A stretch of DNA of 64,000 nt from Chrysopilus asiliformis (lineage: Eukaryota > Arthropoda > Insecta > Diptera > Rhagionidae), in the NCBI GenBank assembly GCA_964034945.1, contig OZ035961.1:60996084-61060083 (forward strand), read 5' to 3'. The translations under genes were made by a program, and so were the position numbers. The notes under the pieces were generated by a model that was not told where the DNA came from, did not search any database, and saw only the letters and a program-made list of their open reading frames with translations. This document shows, one piece after another, positions 32,303 through 42,113 of the stretch (positions are counted from its first letter, which is position 1; every line of letters starts with the position of its first letter).

Positions 32303-35300
32303 TCAGGTGACATTTGCATTCAATTGCTATGTGCAAAATCGAGAGTGGCGCCTCTGAAGACAACCACCCTACCCAGGTTAGAGCTGTGTGCTGCCGTGAT
32401 GATGGCTCAACTTATTCATCGACTTAAAAGGTCACTTGATATCACGATCAGTGAGACATTCTATTGGACAGACTCGGAAATCGTCCTATCCTGGCTCAAT
32501 TCAGAATCAGCAAACTACAAAACATTTGTAGCTAACAGAATATCAACAATTCAACAAGTCAGCAAGGCACAACAGTGGCGTCATGTGGGTACAAAGGACA
32601 ATCCTGCTGACCTCGTATCAAGAGGAGCGATGCCTGTACAATTAATCGAATCAAAATTATGGTTCAGAGGGCCCAAGTTTCTTCACACATCCATAGAAAA
32701 CTGGCCTTCACAAGAACGCATCCAGCCTAACAGTGATCTGGAATGTAAGAAGGTAAAGCATGCCTTGGCTGTAAGGAAGGATGAAACACACTTCATAAGG
32801 AAGATTGATCACAGGAACTCATTCAATCATCTGGTTCGGATAACAGCACATATCCTAAGATTCACTAAGATTGTAAAACAAAAGGGGGAGTCCAGATCAC
32901 CTCCGAGAGTAAGCATAGCAGAGCTAGATGAAGCACAAAAGGTAATAATACGACACCTCCAAAACACACATTTTAGAGAAGAGCTCGTACAAATCAAGCG
33001 GCAAGGTCACGTTGATGCATCAAGCAGGCTATCTTGTTTAAGCGCTTTCATTGATGATACTGGCATTCTAAGAGTTGGCGGGAGGTTGCAATCGTCAAAC
33101 TTGCCATACAATGCAATACACTCAGTTCTCTTGCCTTATGACGACATCATCACCACGTTAATCATGACGGAAGTGCATCAACAAAATATGCATGCTGGTC
33201 CCCAAGCACTTTTAGCGATAACACGACAACGATTTTGGCCAATAAAGGGAAAAAACATAGCCCAGGCCATAGTTCGAAGATGTGTGCGTTGCACCCATGT
33301 TAAGCCACGTCTTCTCACACAGATAATGGGGAATCTACCAGCTTCAAGGGTTCAACCTGCCAAGCCATTCTTTAATTCCGGGGTGGATTTTGGTGGGCCC
33401 ATATATACGCATTACAAGGTCAGAGGCAAGCGTCCTACGAAGTCTTACATTGCCGTATTTTGCTGTTTCGCGACAAAGGCAGTTCATCTGGAGCTCGTCA
33501 CTGACTTATCATCAAGCGGTTTCATTGGAGCTCTCAAACGATTTATAAGTCGAAGAGGAAGATGTCAGAACATATACTGTGACAATGCAACCAACTTCGT
33601 TGGCGCAAGCAACCAGCTGTCCGAATTGGCACAACTTTTCGAGCACGATGACGTCAAAGATAAAATCTCTAAGGCATGCAGCTCAAAGGGCATCAATTTT
33701 CACTTCATACCACCCCGAGCACCACACTTTGGGGGTTTGTGGGAGGCAGCCGTAAAATCTGCAAAGACATTGCTTCACAAAAGTATGGGTTGCGCATCCC
33801 TAACTTATGAAGAACTCGAGACGGCCATAATCGAAATAGAGGCAGTACTAAACTCAAGGCCGCTGACGCCGATGTCAAACGATCCAAACGATTTGACGGC
33901 ACTGACCCCGGGACACTTCTTAGTTGGAGAACCACTTACCGCTGTGGCCGATGCAAACACAAAAGATATCAAGGCAAGCCAATTATCGAGATGGAAGCTA
34001 GTAAGTTATGTGAAGCATGAATTTTGGCGACGATGGTCTCGAGAATACCTGAGCGAGCTACAACAACGGCACAAGTGGAAGGGTCAGGTCGAAAACATCA
34101 AACCAGGAACTATCGTTATCATTAAAGAAGACAACCTTCCGCCGCTCAAATGGCCACTCGGAAGGATTGTTAATGCCATTGCTGGCGATGATCATATTGT
34201 CAGAGTTGTAGACGTACGAACTTCAACAGGAGTATATCGCCGCCCAATTACTCGTCTTGCTCCTCTACCAATTGAAGACGATGCAGACACAAATTCCAAC
34301 AGGACAGAGAATTATGAACAGCTAGCTACGAAATCTAAGAAACCACAAGGCATTAGAACCAGTTTACTTTGTGCTCGGCAAGTCACGCAGAACGACCGAT
34401 CGACAAAACGGAAGCTCATGGATGGTGATGCTCATCAGAAGCCAAGGAAGGTTTTTAGAATCAGACCAGTGACCGGCTACAAATCGTTAATTCTAAATCT
34501 GATCATGCTGTTCTTTGTTGGACTTGGGGCTTGTAGTCATCACATAACTCATCCAGATCCTGGAATTTACATAGAGGATATTGGTATTGCAAACTTGAAA
34601 CGAGGACTGCTAAGGATAAACCTTAATTTTAAGGCCGACATTGATGATGACACCAATCGCACAAATACAGTGGTGCATGAGATGCAGGAACTTTGCGACG
34701 GCTCCAAACGGCTAGACCAAGACGCGAATTGTGACCTGCTCGTCCACAATTTAAGGGAGAAACAAAATAAAATTCTACAAGAAATTCAAATCGTCGCGCA
34801 ACATCGGATTAGACGAAAAAGACGAGGGCTCTTTGGTAAAATGCTACAAGCAGTTTTCGGTGTTAACGACGAAGTTTATGCGGACATTGACCATCTCAAC
34901 GAAAATCAGGAGAAATTGATGCAGATAACGAATCATCAAGCGAATTTAATGTTATCAACAGTTGCCGCTGTGAATGATACCGAATTCAGACTAACCGATA
35001 AGATGAACAAATTCAACGAAAAATTAAACAAAGCATTGGCTGTTATAAATGATATGCAACCATGGTACGCCGACATAGATGCAAACCGAGTAAATATTCA
35101 TGTATTAGCGGCACATCAAATCGCCCTAAGCTTATTAACTGACATATACGATCACTACTCAATGTTAGTAAAGAGCATCCTCAAGGGAGGCAATATTCTC
35201 GATTTTATATCTGCTGCCGAGCTTCTCAAATTAAAAACCAATGCTGAATCCAAATTGCCCACCAATTTGAAATTATATCATCACTACCGAGATCCCGTGG

Positions 35301-36220
35301 AAGTAATAACCAATTCCTCACACATTTCCATTTTTGGATGTCTCCATATTATTGAGACGAATCAATTCACCATCATCAAACCAACAGTCATTCCGAGGAG
35401 TTTAGCAAACGGTACCTACATAGCTCCGGATGTACCTTCTACAATCTTGTACATCGATTACAACGCTCAGACGTATTTCGAAACATCTGAGGACGATTTT
35501 AGAAGATGTCTTACCATGGAGAATCAGAAATTCTTATGCGCAGCAACTGTCGTATTCAGCATAGAAGAAAGTCCAAATTGTCTCATTGATGAAATATACC
35601 AGCGCTTGGAAAGGCACGACTGTATCCTGAAGAGTTTTCGAGCTCCCAACGTAGTTTGGAAACATTTATGTAAAAGGAATACATGGCTATTCCTTGCCAG
35701 CACACCCACATCGGCTGCTGTAATATGCAATGGTATTCGAGAAGACATTGTTCTCAACGGCACAGGCATTATTCGAACCGATCAAGAATGCGTGATACAA
35801 ACAAAACGAAACACACTAAAAGCCGATATGTTCCAGCAGATAGAAGTGAAGGCCACATATACTAAGCCCATCAACTTTAGTTTAGCAGAACACACCAGTG
35901 CTTCTACTCATCAACACAATCAGCTAGATCCGGAACCGATCCTGAAGACTACAGATCACTTTCTTCAAATTAAGCAGCACCAGGCAGAATTATTGGGCGA
36001 AACAGATCCTTCTAGTTGGAAATACAAACATTCAACACATCATGCGTTATCCATCACATCCATCATTATATCAATTGGAATCATATGTATTCTCACATAT
36101 AAATTATTTCCATGGTGCAAGAAAGGTTGCTTACGGAAAACAACAAAGGTCAACGATTTTGTCATAAGCTCTGTAGTGACAGAACCTGTCACGGTGGGGG
36201 AGAATGTTCAAGTGCAATAA
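32303..36220 (+). CDS. BEL RNase H-integrase-envelope-like (downstream of in-frame UGA)
   Basis: Same frame as gag-RT, separated only by the UGA. RNase H continues (FYWTDSEIVLSWL). Integrase has an HHCC zinc domain (about 33170-33295), core acidic residues in VDFGGP, YCDNATNFVG and GGLWEAAVKSAK, and a C-terminal domain to about 34270. From about 34480 an envelope-like region follows without a stop: hydrophobic stretch (LILNLIMLFFVGLG), furin-type site RRKRRGLFG (about 34820), heptad-like segment and a membrane anchor SIIISIGIICIL near 36060. This resembles the F-like fusion proteins of errantiviruses. Infectivity is not implied. No initiation codon at the break is favoured. Confidence 0.85.
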   Translation, partial: SGDICIQLLCAKSRVAPLKTTTLPRLELCAAVMMAQLIHRLKRSLDITISETFYWTDSEIVLSWLNSESANYKTFVANRISTIQQVSKAQQWRHVGTKDNPADLVSRGAMPVQLIESKLWFRGPKFLHTSIENWPSQERIQPNSDLECKKVKHALAVRKDETHFIRKIDHRNSFNHLVRITAHILRFTKIVKQKGESRSPPRVSIAELDEAQKVIIRHLQNTHFREELVQIKRQGHVDASSRLSCLSAFIDDTGILRVGGRLQSSNLPYNAIHSVLLPYDDIITTLIMTEVHQQNMHAGPQALLAITRQRFWPIKGKNIAQAIVRRCVRCTHVKPRLLTQIMGNLPASRVQPAKPFFNSGVDFGGPIYTHYKVRGKRPTKSYIAVFCCFATKAVHLELVTDLSSSGFIGALKRFISRRGRCQNIYCDNATNFVGASNQLSELAQLFEHDDVKDKISKACSSKGINFHFIPPRAPHFGGLWEAAVKSAKTLLHKSMGCASLTYEELETAIIEIEAVLNSRPLTPMSNDPNDLTALTPGHFLVGEPLTAVADANTKDIKASQLSRWKLVSYVKHEFWRRWSREYLSELQQRHKWKGQVENIKPGTIVIIKEDNLPPLKWPLGRIVNAIAGDDHIVRVVDVRTSTGVYRRPITRLAPLPIEDDADTNSNRTENYEQLATKSKKPQGIRTSLLCARQVTQNDRSTKRKLMDGDAHQKPRKVFRIRPVTGYKSLILNLIMLFFVGLGACSHHITHPDPGIYIEDIGIANLKRGLLRINLNFKADIDDDTNRTNTVVHEMQELCDGSKRLDQDANCDLLVHNLREKQNKILQEIQIVAQHRIRRKRRGLFGKMLQAVFGVNDEVYADIDHLNENQEKLMQITNHQANLMLSTVAAVNDTEFRLTDKMNKFNEKLNKALAVINDMQPWYADIDANRVNIHVLAAHQIALSLLTDIYDHYSMLVKSILKGGNILDFISAAELLKLKTNAESKLPTNLKLYHHYRDPVEVITNSSHISIFGCLHIIETNQFTIIKPTVIPRSLANGTYIAPDVPSTILYIDYNAQTYFETSEDDFRRCLTMENQKFLCAATVVFSIEESPNCLIDEIYQRLERHDCILKSFRAPNVVWKHLCKRNTWLFLASTPTSAAVICNGIREDIVLNGTGIIRTDQECVIQTKRNTLKADMFQQIEVKATYTKPINFSLAEHTSASTHQHNQLDPEPILKTTDHFLQIKQHQAELLGETDPSSWKYKHSTHHALSITSIIISIGIICILTYKLFPWCKKGCLRKTTKVNDFVISSVVTEPVTVGENVQVQ

Positions 36221-36634
36221 AAATAACATCAGCAAATTTCTTCATCAGCTGCACTTGAACCTACTGGGCAAATTGCTTGCTTCACATTTCTAGTTCCGCA
36301 AACAATTACAATTATGTCGTCTTCCGATTGTTATATAATCGCATGGCACGCGTTCTTTAGACGTTAAGTATTTACAAACTTTGTACTTACAAAAATGTAC
36401 TTCCCAAAATAATGTTTAGTCATAAGTAGATATAAATATCGCTGTGAACTGTGTTAACAGTTAGTTAGTTCAAATCATTGAAATAAACTCATTCGTTTTA
36501 AACCATTTACAAGTCTATCATTATATGGACGGTGGTTCATTAATTCACATCAGTGAAATAGCATTGTAAAGCCGCAAGAAGGGAAACGATCCCAGATCCA
36601 CAGCGGACTCCAGATACAAAAGAGTATTTGGACA
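36205..36634 (+). repeat. BEL 3' LTR
   Basis: 430 bp; same as the 5' LTR apart from a 32-bp insertion/deletion. The ORF stop (36218-36220) lies inside it, so the last codons of the envelope-like region are LTR-encoded. Confidence 0.9.
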
Positions 36635-36639
36635 CTTCC

Positions 36640-37144
36640 TTTTTGAATCCCAACGGTACATGATCCTAGTAATTGGTATAAAAAATAAAGGTAAAAATAA
36701 ATTCGAAACAAACTGAACCAATATTAAATTTTTTTGGAGTGTACTGCATAACACTGCCTTTTGGCGGCTTGTCTTTGACGGGGATACGCTCCCCATCAAA
36801 AACAATTATTCATTTTTTTCCCACGAATTCTTATCCTCCAAGCTTGAAGCTACTCACCACTAATTTTTTTAAATAAATATTCCTATCGCAAATGCTTCAA
36901 AAAAATAACGAAAAACAATGAATTGAGAAATGTAATTATTCCGACAGTTCACCACGGTTTCCTCCACTCAAATAAATTTATTTGCTAAACGAAAGGAGAT
37001 GGAATAGTAGCTCCCAAGCGAATAATGCACTAAATTAACCGACTTAAGTTTGCCGTATGCACTGAGGCTGTAAAAACTATTCAGTGGCGTTTTGCTTGCG
37101 TTTCAGCAATGACCCGCCTTTAGGCGGCATTATGCACTAAAGGG
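36640..37144. other. P2 5' region and terminus
   Basis: Non-coding sequence between the BEL insertion and the right end of P2. Contains cttttggcggc and cctttaggcggcat motifs near the terminus. No other gene is seen. Confidence 0.5.
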
Positions 37145-37263
37145 TTAAGCGATTAGTAGGTATTCATTTAAAAAAAAAATTGAAAATTTTTATTTTTTAC
37201 AAATACGTTTACTGTAGTCCAGATTTTTACTCAACTAATCAAAATTGGGTCACAAATGCACTT

Positions 37264-37640
37264 AAAGGTAGAGCCTGAATCGTACGTCGATGCGTCCGTC
37301 ATGCGTCCGTCACGTTGACAGTTCGAGTAGAATCAACGGGCTGCTATGAGTACTCCCCTAATAATACGTTTTCCGATGCGGCAACCGCATAGAGTAGGTC
37401 GAATTTCTACTTTTACATGCGGCAACGCACGGAAATGTCATTTCGCAAAAAAGTTTGTTTACGATTTAAGCAACTTAAGTATGGACAAATTGAAACTAAT
37501 TGTTTCGACGATAAACTAATAGAAGAAGTGCAAAACAATGAATTAACTCCAGATTCGTTGCCGTACCCAACTGTCACCGCATCGAACTGTCAACCGGACG
37601 CACGCATGACGGACGCATCGACGTACGATTCAGGTTCTAG
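37264..37640. mobile_element. MITE with about 57-bp TIRs
   Basis: Arms AGAGCCTGAATCGTACGTCG... and inverse at the right end, about 57 bp with few mismatches, flanked by a perfect CTTAAAGGT repeat on both sides (9 bp, 10 with the next base). Long TIRs and a 9-bp duplication resemble Mutator-type elements; P or hAT remain possible. The middle encodes a short FDDKLIEEVQNNEL-like peptide reminiscent of the start of a MADF domain, too short to assign. Confidence 0.7.
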
Positions 37641-37898
37641 CTTAAAGGTACACTGAATGAGAATAGAGTGTTGAAAATAAATAAATAATAAGACAATTCA
37701 AATTTTTAACTGCGTTGCCATATGGCATCAAAATACCGAATGGGTTAAATATATTTTTAAAATTCTAAGGTATGACGTATGGTAGAACTCCTCACATAAA
37801 AAAAACAATTTGGTACTTTCCCTAAACCGAAAACAAATTTCAAAAGAATCTGTAAAACAATATAGAAATAATAATATACTAAGCAAATATAAGTTTGT

Positions 37899-37960
37899 GA
37901 CGCATATCTGCGTCGTCGGTTTACAATGAAAACCACACGCCGCATATATGCGTCGTGTGG
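37899..37960. repeat. P1 subterminal palindromes
   Basis: GACGCATATCTGCGTC at 37899-37914, and a 28-nt near-perfect hairpin (CCACACG...CGTGTGG around CGCATATATGCG) at 37933-37960, 11 bp from the element end. The same 16-bp palindrome lies near the other end at 22951. Probable transposase-binding or end-pairing repeats. Confidence 0.7.
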
Positions 37961-37975
37961 TCATGAATGCGTTAA

Positions 37976-38874
37976 ATTTTGTGGTCTGGCATAGTGTTTA
38001 AAATTTTTGTGATCTGAAGTTTAGATTAATAATTTGAGGTCTACACATATGATTAAAATTTTGTGGTCTAATGGTTTGATTATAATTAAACTGCTTATTA
38101 CCAAATTGATGATTATTAACATTAGATTGTGTGTGCGGTTTCAGATTTTGAACGTTTAAAATATAAAACATATTTTGCTCCTGGGTGCAAAAGGCAAAAG
38201 CTTCAGCCATGGATTTCGGTTTCATGGCTCGGATCGTGGATCCTAGAGGTTCCTTTAAGCCGGTTAAGAATATATTCAGACACATTTCCGAATATAGACT
38301 GCGTTTGGCTGTGACCACGTTTTGATTCGATAGGAAGTGACCACGTTTTGATCATGGATAAGAAGATGATTGTGTATAGTAGATAAGATTTCTATGAGTT
38401 GGCTATAGAATTGTTCTGTTGATTTGTTGTCTTGTTTCATGCTATGTATGTCTCTTATAAGGGATGTTTCGTTGCGTTTATCGGAATTAGATTTGGTTTA
38501 ATTTCTTCCCATACAAGTGCGGTTCCATACATATTAAGTACCTCATTGGCAGGACCTTCAATTTTATTTCTTATAGCCCTAAGCAAAATTCTAGCATAGC
38601 TTGATTGACCAATATCACCTACTAAACTTAAAAAAATAAAATCATAAAGTAATCTAGGATTACCATCGAATTTAGGCAAGTCTTTAACTGCGTCAGGAAT
38701 TTTTAAATTTTGTAGTACGTTAGAAATAGTGGCTGCACTAACTGGTATTGGGACTGTGTCGTTCGTCATGTTTACTTGATCTAAATATATGTTTTCAACG
38801 TTGGGATTAGAAACATTCGATAAACTTATGTTTTCAATTACCGAAAGTGTTTCCGTATACCGCGGCGTTATCAC
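37976..38874 (-). pseudogene. G1 gag
   Basis: Minus strand from 38874. The N-terminal part ends with KIPDAVKDLPKFDGNPRLLY and IGQSSYARILLRAI (17.6/297-type capsid), then comes a frameshifted stretch (about 38455-38320), then the C-terminal part (LYSEMCLNIFLTGLKEPLG, repeated R-P-Q motifs) to the TTAA where P1 is inserted. It continues at 22800. At least one frame break. The protein would form the retrotransposon particle. Confidence 0.8.
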
Positions 38875-38879
38875 TATCA

Positions 38880-39232
38880 GAATTATTTGAGTTGTAAGGT
38901 GCTACTTTGTGCTGGTGAAAAAATTTGGGAATTTTCGGCATGGAAAATAGAAAATGGAATTCGACTTACATGCATAAGGTAGCGGCAGCAAACAGCATTG
39001 TTATTCTAAGATCTGTTCCAGGTTCTTTTGCAGGTTCTCGATGAGCTAATGAGTTGAGACTCGCCAACTATGATGTTGTGCTCCAGTTGTCACTTTTTTT
39101 TCACTTTATATCGATGTCCTCTCGATATTGCTAATTTAACTTTTCGGTGTACCCTCGAATAATTATTTAGCATGACACAAAAACTTATTCGAAGTTACAA
39201 TACACTGATTCAACGATTAATTGGACAACTTT
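38880..39232. other. G1 leader
   Basis: Untranslated sequence between gag start and primer site. No further feature recognised. Confidence 0.5.
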
Positions 39233-39250
39233 ATCCTACCAACTGCGCCA
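39233..39250 (-). promoter_or_regulatory. G1 primer-binding site (tRNA-Ser type)
   Basis: The minus strand reads TGGCGCAGTTGGTAGGAT next to the 5' LTR. This is the serine-tRNA-type site known from 17.6/297, and supports the lineage assigned from gag and protease. Confidence 0.8.
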
Positions 39251-39567
39251 GTTACGTTTGTTATTTGGGTTGTTAACAAAAAAAATCTAATTAAAACACC
39301 GGATGATTTAAAAATGAACTTTATTGTTTGATTGCCAACTTACAACTGAATATGAAAAATGAATTTATTTGTCTTAAGTGTTAATTTAATTTTGATGATA
39401 AAAATCTTCTAGACGGATTTCCTGGAAATGCTGATATTTGATTCTAATGTTGTCAGTTGTTGTCGTGAGAGATGTTCTATGATGTTTTTGGTTTGATGCA
39501 ACTGTGTCGCTAGTTGTTAGCGTGGGAAAGACTGTTTGTAGGTGAATCGGGTGACGGAACCGTAACT
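39251..39567 (-). repeat. G1 5' LTR
   Basis: About 317 bp bounded by inverted termini gttacg ... cgtaac, the AGT/ACT-type ends of 17.6/297 LTRs. The 3' LTR is not in the window, so the boundary is from termini and primer site only. Confidence 0.6.
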
Positions 39568-39574
39568 CGTGCGT

Positions 39575-41205
39575 TTAATTTCTCCTCCCCTTACTCCCGC
39601 GCCTCTCGGACTACTTTTAATGGGTTTATGTGGGGCTGGACCCCGACAAACATCTATGCCAAATTTCAGGCCAATCTGTTCAGTAGTTTCTCCGCGAAAG
39701 AGTAACATAGCGCAAAAACTAAGTTTCGAAATCACTTTACCCCCTTGTGATGTCTTAAATCAAGCTGAATATCTTGAATCATATTTCATCACGCTCAGCT
39801 TGATTAATATTGCAATTCACAATATTTATGCTGAATTGCGTCTACGATAAAAATCGCTATAGCAATCGCTATCACAAGCCGGATCAGCAGTAGGATTCTT
39901 GGCACTTATAACGATGTAGTTATCCACAACGATGTCGTTATCCATAAATACGAATAAGAGCTTTTACGTTTGTGGTAGTGATATAAAATCGCGTTGTATT
40001 TGTTTCTCGCTGTCAACTTTCCAATAAAATTACCCTCGACTATGACTCTGGCAATGCTGAGCCTTCCAATACGAATTTTCATAACGACTGCTCTCGTACC
40101 GTCGATAAACACTGATGTTTGAGTTTCGTCCACTTAAGAATGTTGTTTAATTGTTGTCACATTGGCAAAACGAAATAAAATGTTGAATTCGTCCCTTAAT
40201 TGTCTAAACATGACTCGCATTTGCCTTTTCCTTAAAAAAACGAAATTAAATTCGCCTTTACTTTGTGTTCAAGTTGAAATTTTCAAATTGCTGATGAAAA
40301 GAGATCTTTCACGCACAGCGAAATGAAAATTACTTTTGCTTGTGGAGGCCAACAGCGGAAACCGGTTGTAGGGCGGAAAGAGGGAGGGAAATACATGTTG
40401 GCAGCAAGAAAGCGCAATAAAATTGAATTGAGTCGAAATTTCTGACAGCAAAAAAAAATCTTTTGTATTTAACCTCAACTATTTGTGTTTATTTCTGTGA
40501 CATTTTTTTGTTGTGATTGTTAAAAATTTTTCCCAAAAACGTAAAACCTTTTCATTTGGCTAATCCGGGGAAATTCTAAAACGATTTTCGGAGACTTTTC
40601 TATTTTGTTTTTCAAAGGAAAAGTGTGCGGAAATCCATCTAGAATTGCATAAAAAACTGCCGGCTGGCCGCCCGACTTATATAAATACTTTTCACAGCTA
40701 AATATTACCCTTTTTCGAAAGAAAATTGTTATTTGTTTCCTTTTCAAAATATGTCGAATTTAAAACAAATTTTAAATTTGCCGCTACTGTCAAGATTGTG
40801 TTTAAATTTTCGCCGCCAGAGCGAAAATTAACCACCTGTGCAAAATAATACCCTTAGCGATCTTTCCAGATCGTTATTTATCGATTTTGTCAAGAATCCT
40901 ACTGCAGATTTCAGGCATTTCATGCTGACTTGAGAAAACACACTTTTCCACATAAGAAATATGTTAGCATTAAGATTCATTCTAAAATAAACTTTCAAAC
41001 ATAAAAGACGTGTTGTTTTAATAATTGAATAAAACTCAACACCCCTCCCTTTACTCCCCCCACCCCTCGCGCTACTGTTCCGTATGCCTATGTTGGAACC
41101 AGAACTACCAGAGACACTCATGCCAAATTTCAAGACAATCGGTTCAGCCGTTTTTGCGTGAAAGAGGAACAGACAGACAGACACACAGACAGACACCAAC
41201 TCATT
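39575..41205 (-). mobile_element. Helitron-like element (related to 55.5-57.6 kb), interrupted
   Basis: Inverse copies of the module found at 55541-56105: cgcgaaagagtaacatagcg near 39690 and gcgtgaaagaggaacagaca near 41155, with gccaaatttcaggccaatctg. The 5' end lies at about 41205. The part from about 39735 to 41030 has no counterpart and is probably an insertion. The 3' end is missing at the G1 LTR. Confidence 0.6.
39735..41030. other. Unassigned sequence in Helitron-like element
   Basis: No gene recognised. Local inverted repeats such as tcaagctgaat / ctcagcttga (39759-39805). Open frames are short and unlike any family I know. Confidence 0.35.
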
Positions 41206-41210
41206 TTTAT

Positions 41211-41752
41211 ACCCGTATGGTGAAACCAAAGGGTATATTAACTTTGCCTTACCGTTTGTAACGCCAAGATCTCGTCATCGCACACAAAAATGAATTACAC
41301 CAGTGTGTTTAGAATGATGAAAAAAGTTGAATTTAGCATGTCCGTCCGTCCGTCCGTCTGTCTGTCCGTCTGTCTGTCTGTCCGTCTGTCTGTCTGTGGC
41401 GCGGATTGCGGGCGCACGGATTGAGCTAGAGACTTGAAATTTTGCGCAGATTCGTTTTTCGTAAAATGTGAGGCTAAGTTCGTTAATGGGCAAAAATGGA
41501 CCATTTAGGGGGGGGGGGGGGGGGGGGTACCCACCATACGAACGAAAACGTTTTATGCGAATATCTCAAAAACGGTGCATCTTATCAAAAAAGTCCAAGA
41601 ACAAAAGTTATTTAGGATATGATTCTACATAAAACTCCCATACATCAAAACCTGATTGGAATAAATTTTAAAAAATCTTATTGGAAAGTTTGATTCAAAG
41701 TGGAATTTTGGTACAACTGTTCGAATTTTGATACGAATATCACCATACGGGT
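41211..41752 (+). mobile_element. M-family MITE, full copy M4
   Basis: 542 bp between perfect 13-bp inverted ends ACCCGTATGGTGA (41211-41223) and TCACCATACGGGT (41740-41752). The preceding tttttat is also conserved in the other copies. Contains a CCGT/CTGT tetranucleotide tract (41341-41397), the module gagctagagacttgaaattt and a run of 20 G (41508-41527). Non-coding. Other copies: 7478, 20019, and inverted at 24505/26245. Confidence 0.85.
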
Positions 41753-41899
41753 CTCCAATGATTACCAGATTGGCAATTATAGCTTTTGTTATGTTTATGT
41801 ATTAGTATGATATGATTATGTCAGTTTTTTTAAATTTTGGCACATGCTGACTGTTGCTGAATAACATTGGTTGCTACAACGAATTTAATCTAAATCTCG

Positions 41900-42113
41900 T
41901 GATTTTAAAATCCACTATTGTATGGGAAATCTACTAAATTTGGATGCGGATTGCTATAGATGGAAACGTGGTATAAGATTTAAAAATTATGCCAAAGTAT
42001 TCGATCCTCTATAGTTAGCGCATAATTCGTTTTACAACATTGACGTGTTGCTGTGTCGGTTGCACTAGATATCGACTTGCAATTAGCAAAACTAATTCCG
42101 GCCTGGTTCCAAC
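41900..42113 (-). pseudogene. C2: old copia, RT end fragment
   Basis: The minus strand from 42113 reads VGTRPELVLLIASRYLV and QQHVNVVKRIMR, then stops, then EYFGIIFK: the copia RT/RNase H junction. It continues the copia fragment at 60190-60870, so C1 was inserted between them. Confidence 0.75.

Larger units (their letters stand above)
27983..36634 (+). mobile_element. BEL/Pao LTR retroelement with envelope-like domain
   Basis: LTRs 27983-28380 and 36205-36634, TG...CA. A 5-bp target duplication CTTCC lies at 27978-27982 and 36635-36639, in the 5' UTR of P2. Primer site, polypurine tract (acggtgggggagaa before 36205) and a single long ORF are present. By eye the LTRs differ only by a 32-bp stretch present in the 3' copy, so insertion is recent. 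The combination of a BEL-type RT with an envelope-like C-terminus is endogenous-retrovirus-like. Confidence 0.9.
24091..37144 (-). mobile_element. P2: piggyBac element nested in P1
   Basis: TTAA at 24087-24090 and 37145-37148. Termini CCCGTTCGGCACATG (left) and, inverted, CCCTTTAGTGCATAATG (right), imperfect inverted repeats. It contains an internally deleted transposase (27962-26865), a hAT element (24168-26582) and the BEL retroelement (27983-36634). Own sequence is only about 2.0 kb once the two insertions are removed. Confidence 0.85.
22805..37971 (-). mobile_element. P1: piggyBac element inserted in G1 gag
   Basis: Flanked by TTAA on both sides (22801-22804 and 37972-37975). Removing everything between them brings the two G1 gag pieces together in one reading frame, which fixes both ends. 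Subterminal palindromes GACGCATATATGCGTC occur at 22951-22966 (left) and as variants at 37899-37914 and within the 37933-37960 hairpin (right). It holds a transposase N-terminus (23423 down) and the large nested element P2. Confidence 0.8.
6110..39567 (-). mobile_element. G1: old 17.6/297-like gypsy retrotransposon, split
   Basis: Minus-strand element seen in pieces: 5' LTR 39251-39567, primer site about 39233-39250, gag 38874 to 37976 continuing at 22800, protease 22292-21741, a linker at 21434-21321, and the RT start 6486-6110. Each gap is a clean later insertion with a target duplication: P1 with TTAA, G2 with TTCT, and a small MITE at 21435-21682. The rest of pol and the 3' LTR are not in the window. 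It is the base layer of the left nest. Confidence 0.8.

Noticed and set aside
41206..41752. CCGT/CTGT tract as an independent microsatellite locus.
   Set aside because: It is an internal part of the M MITE, found at the same place in the other copies.
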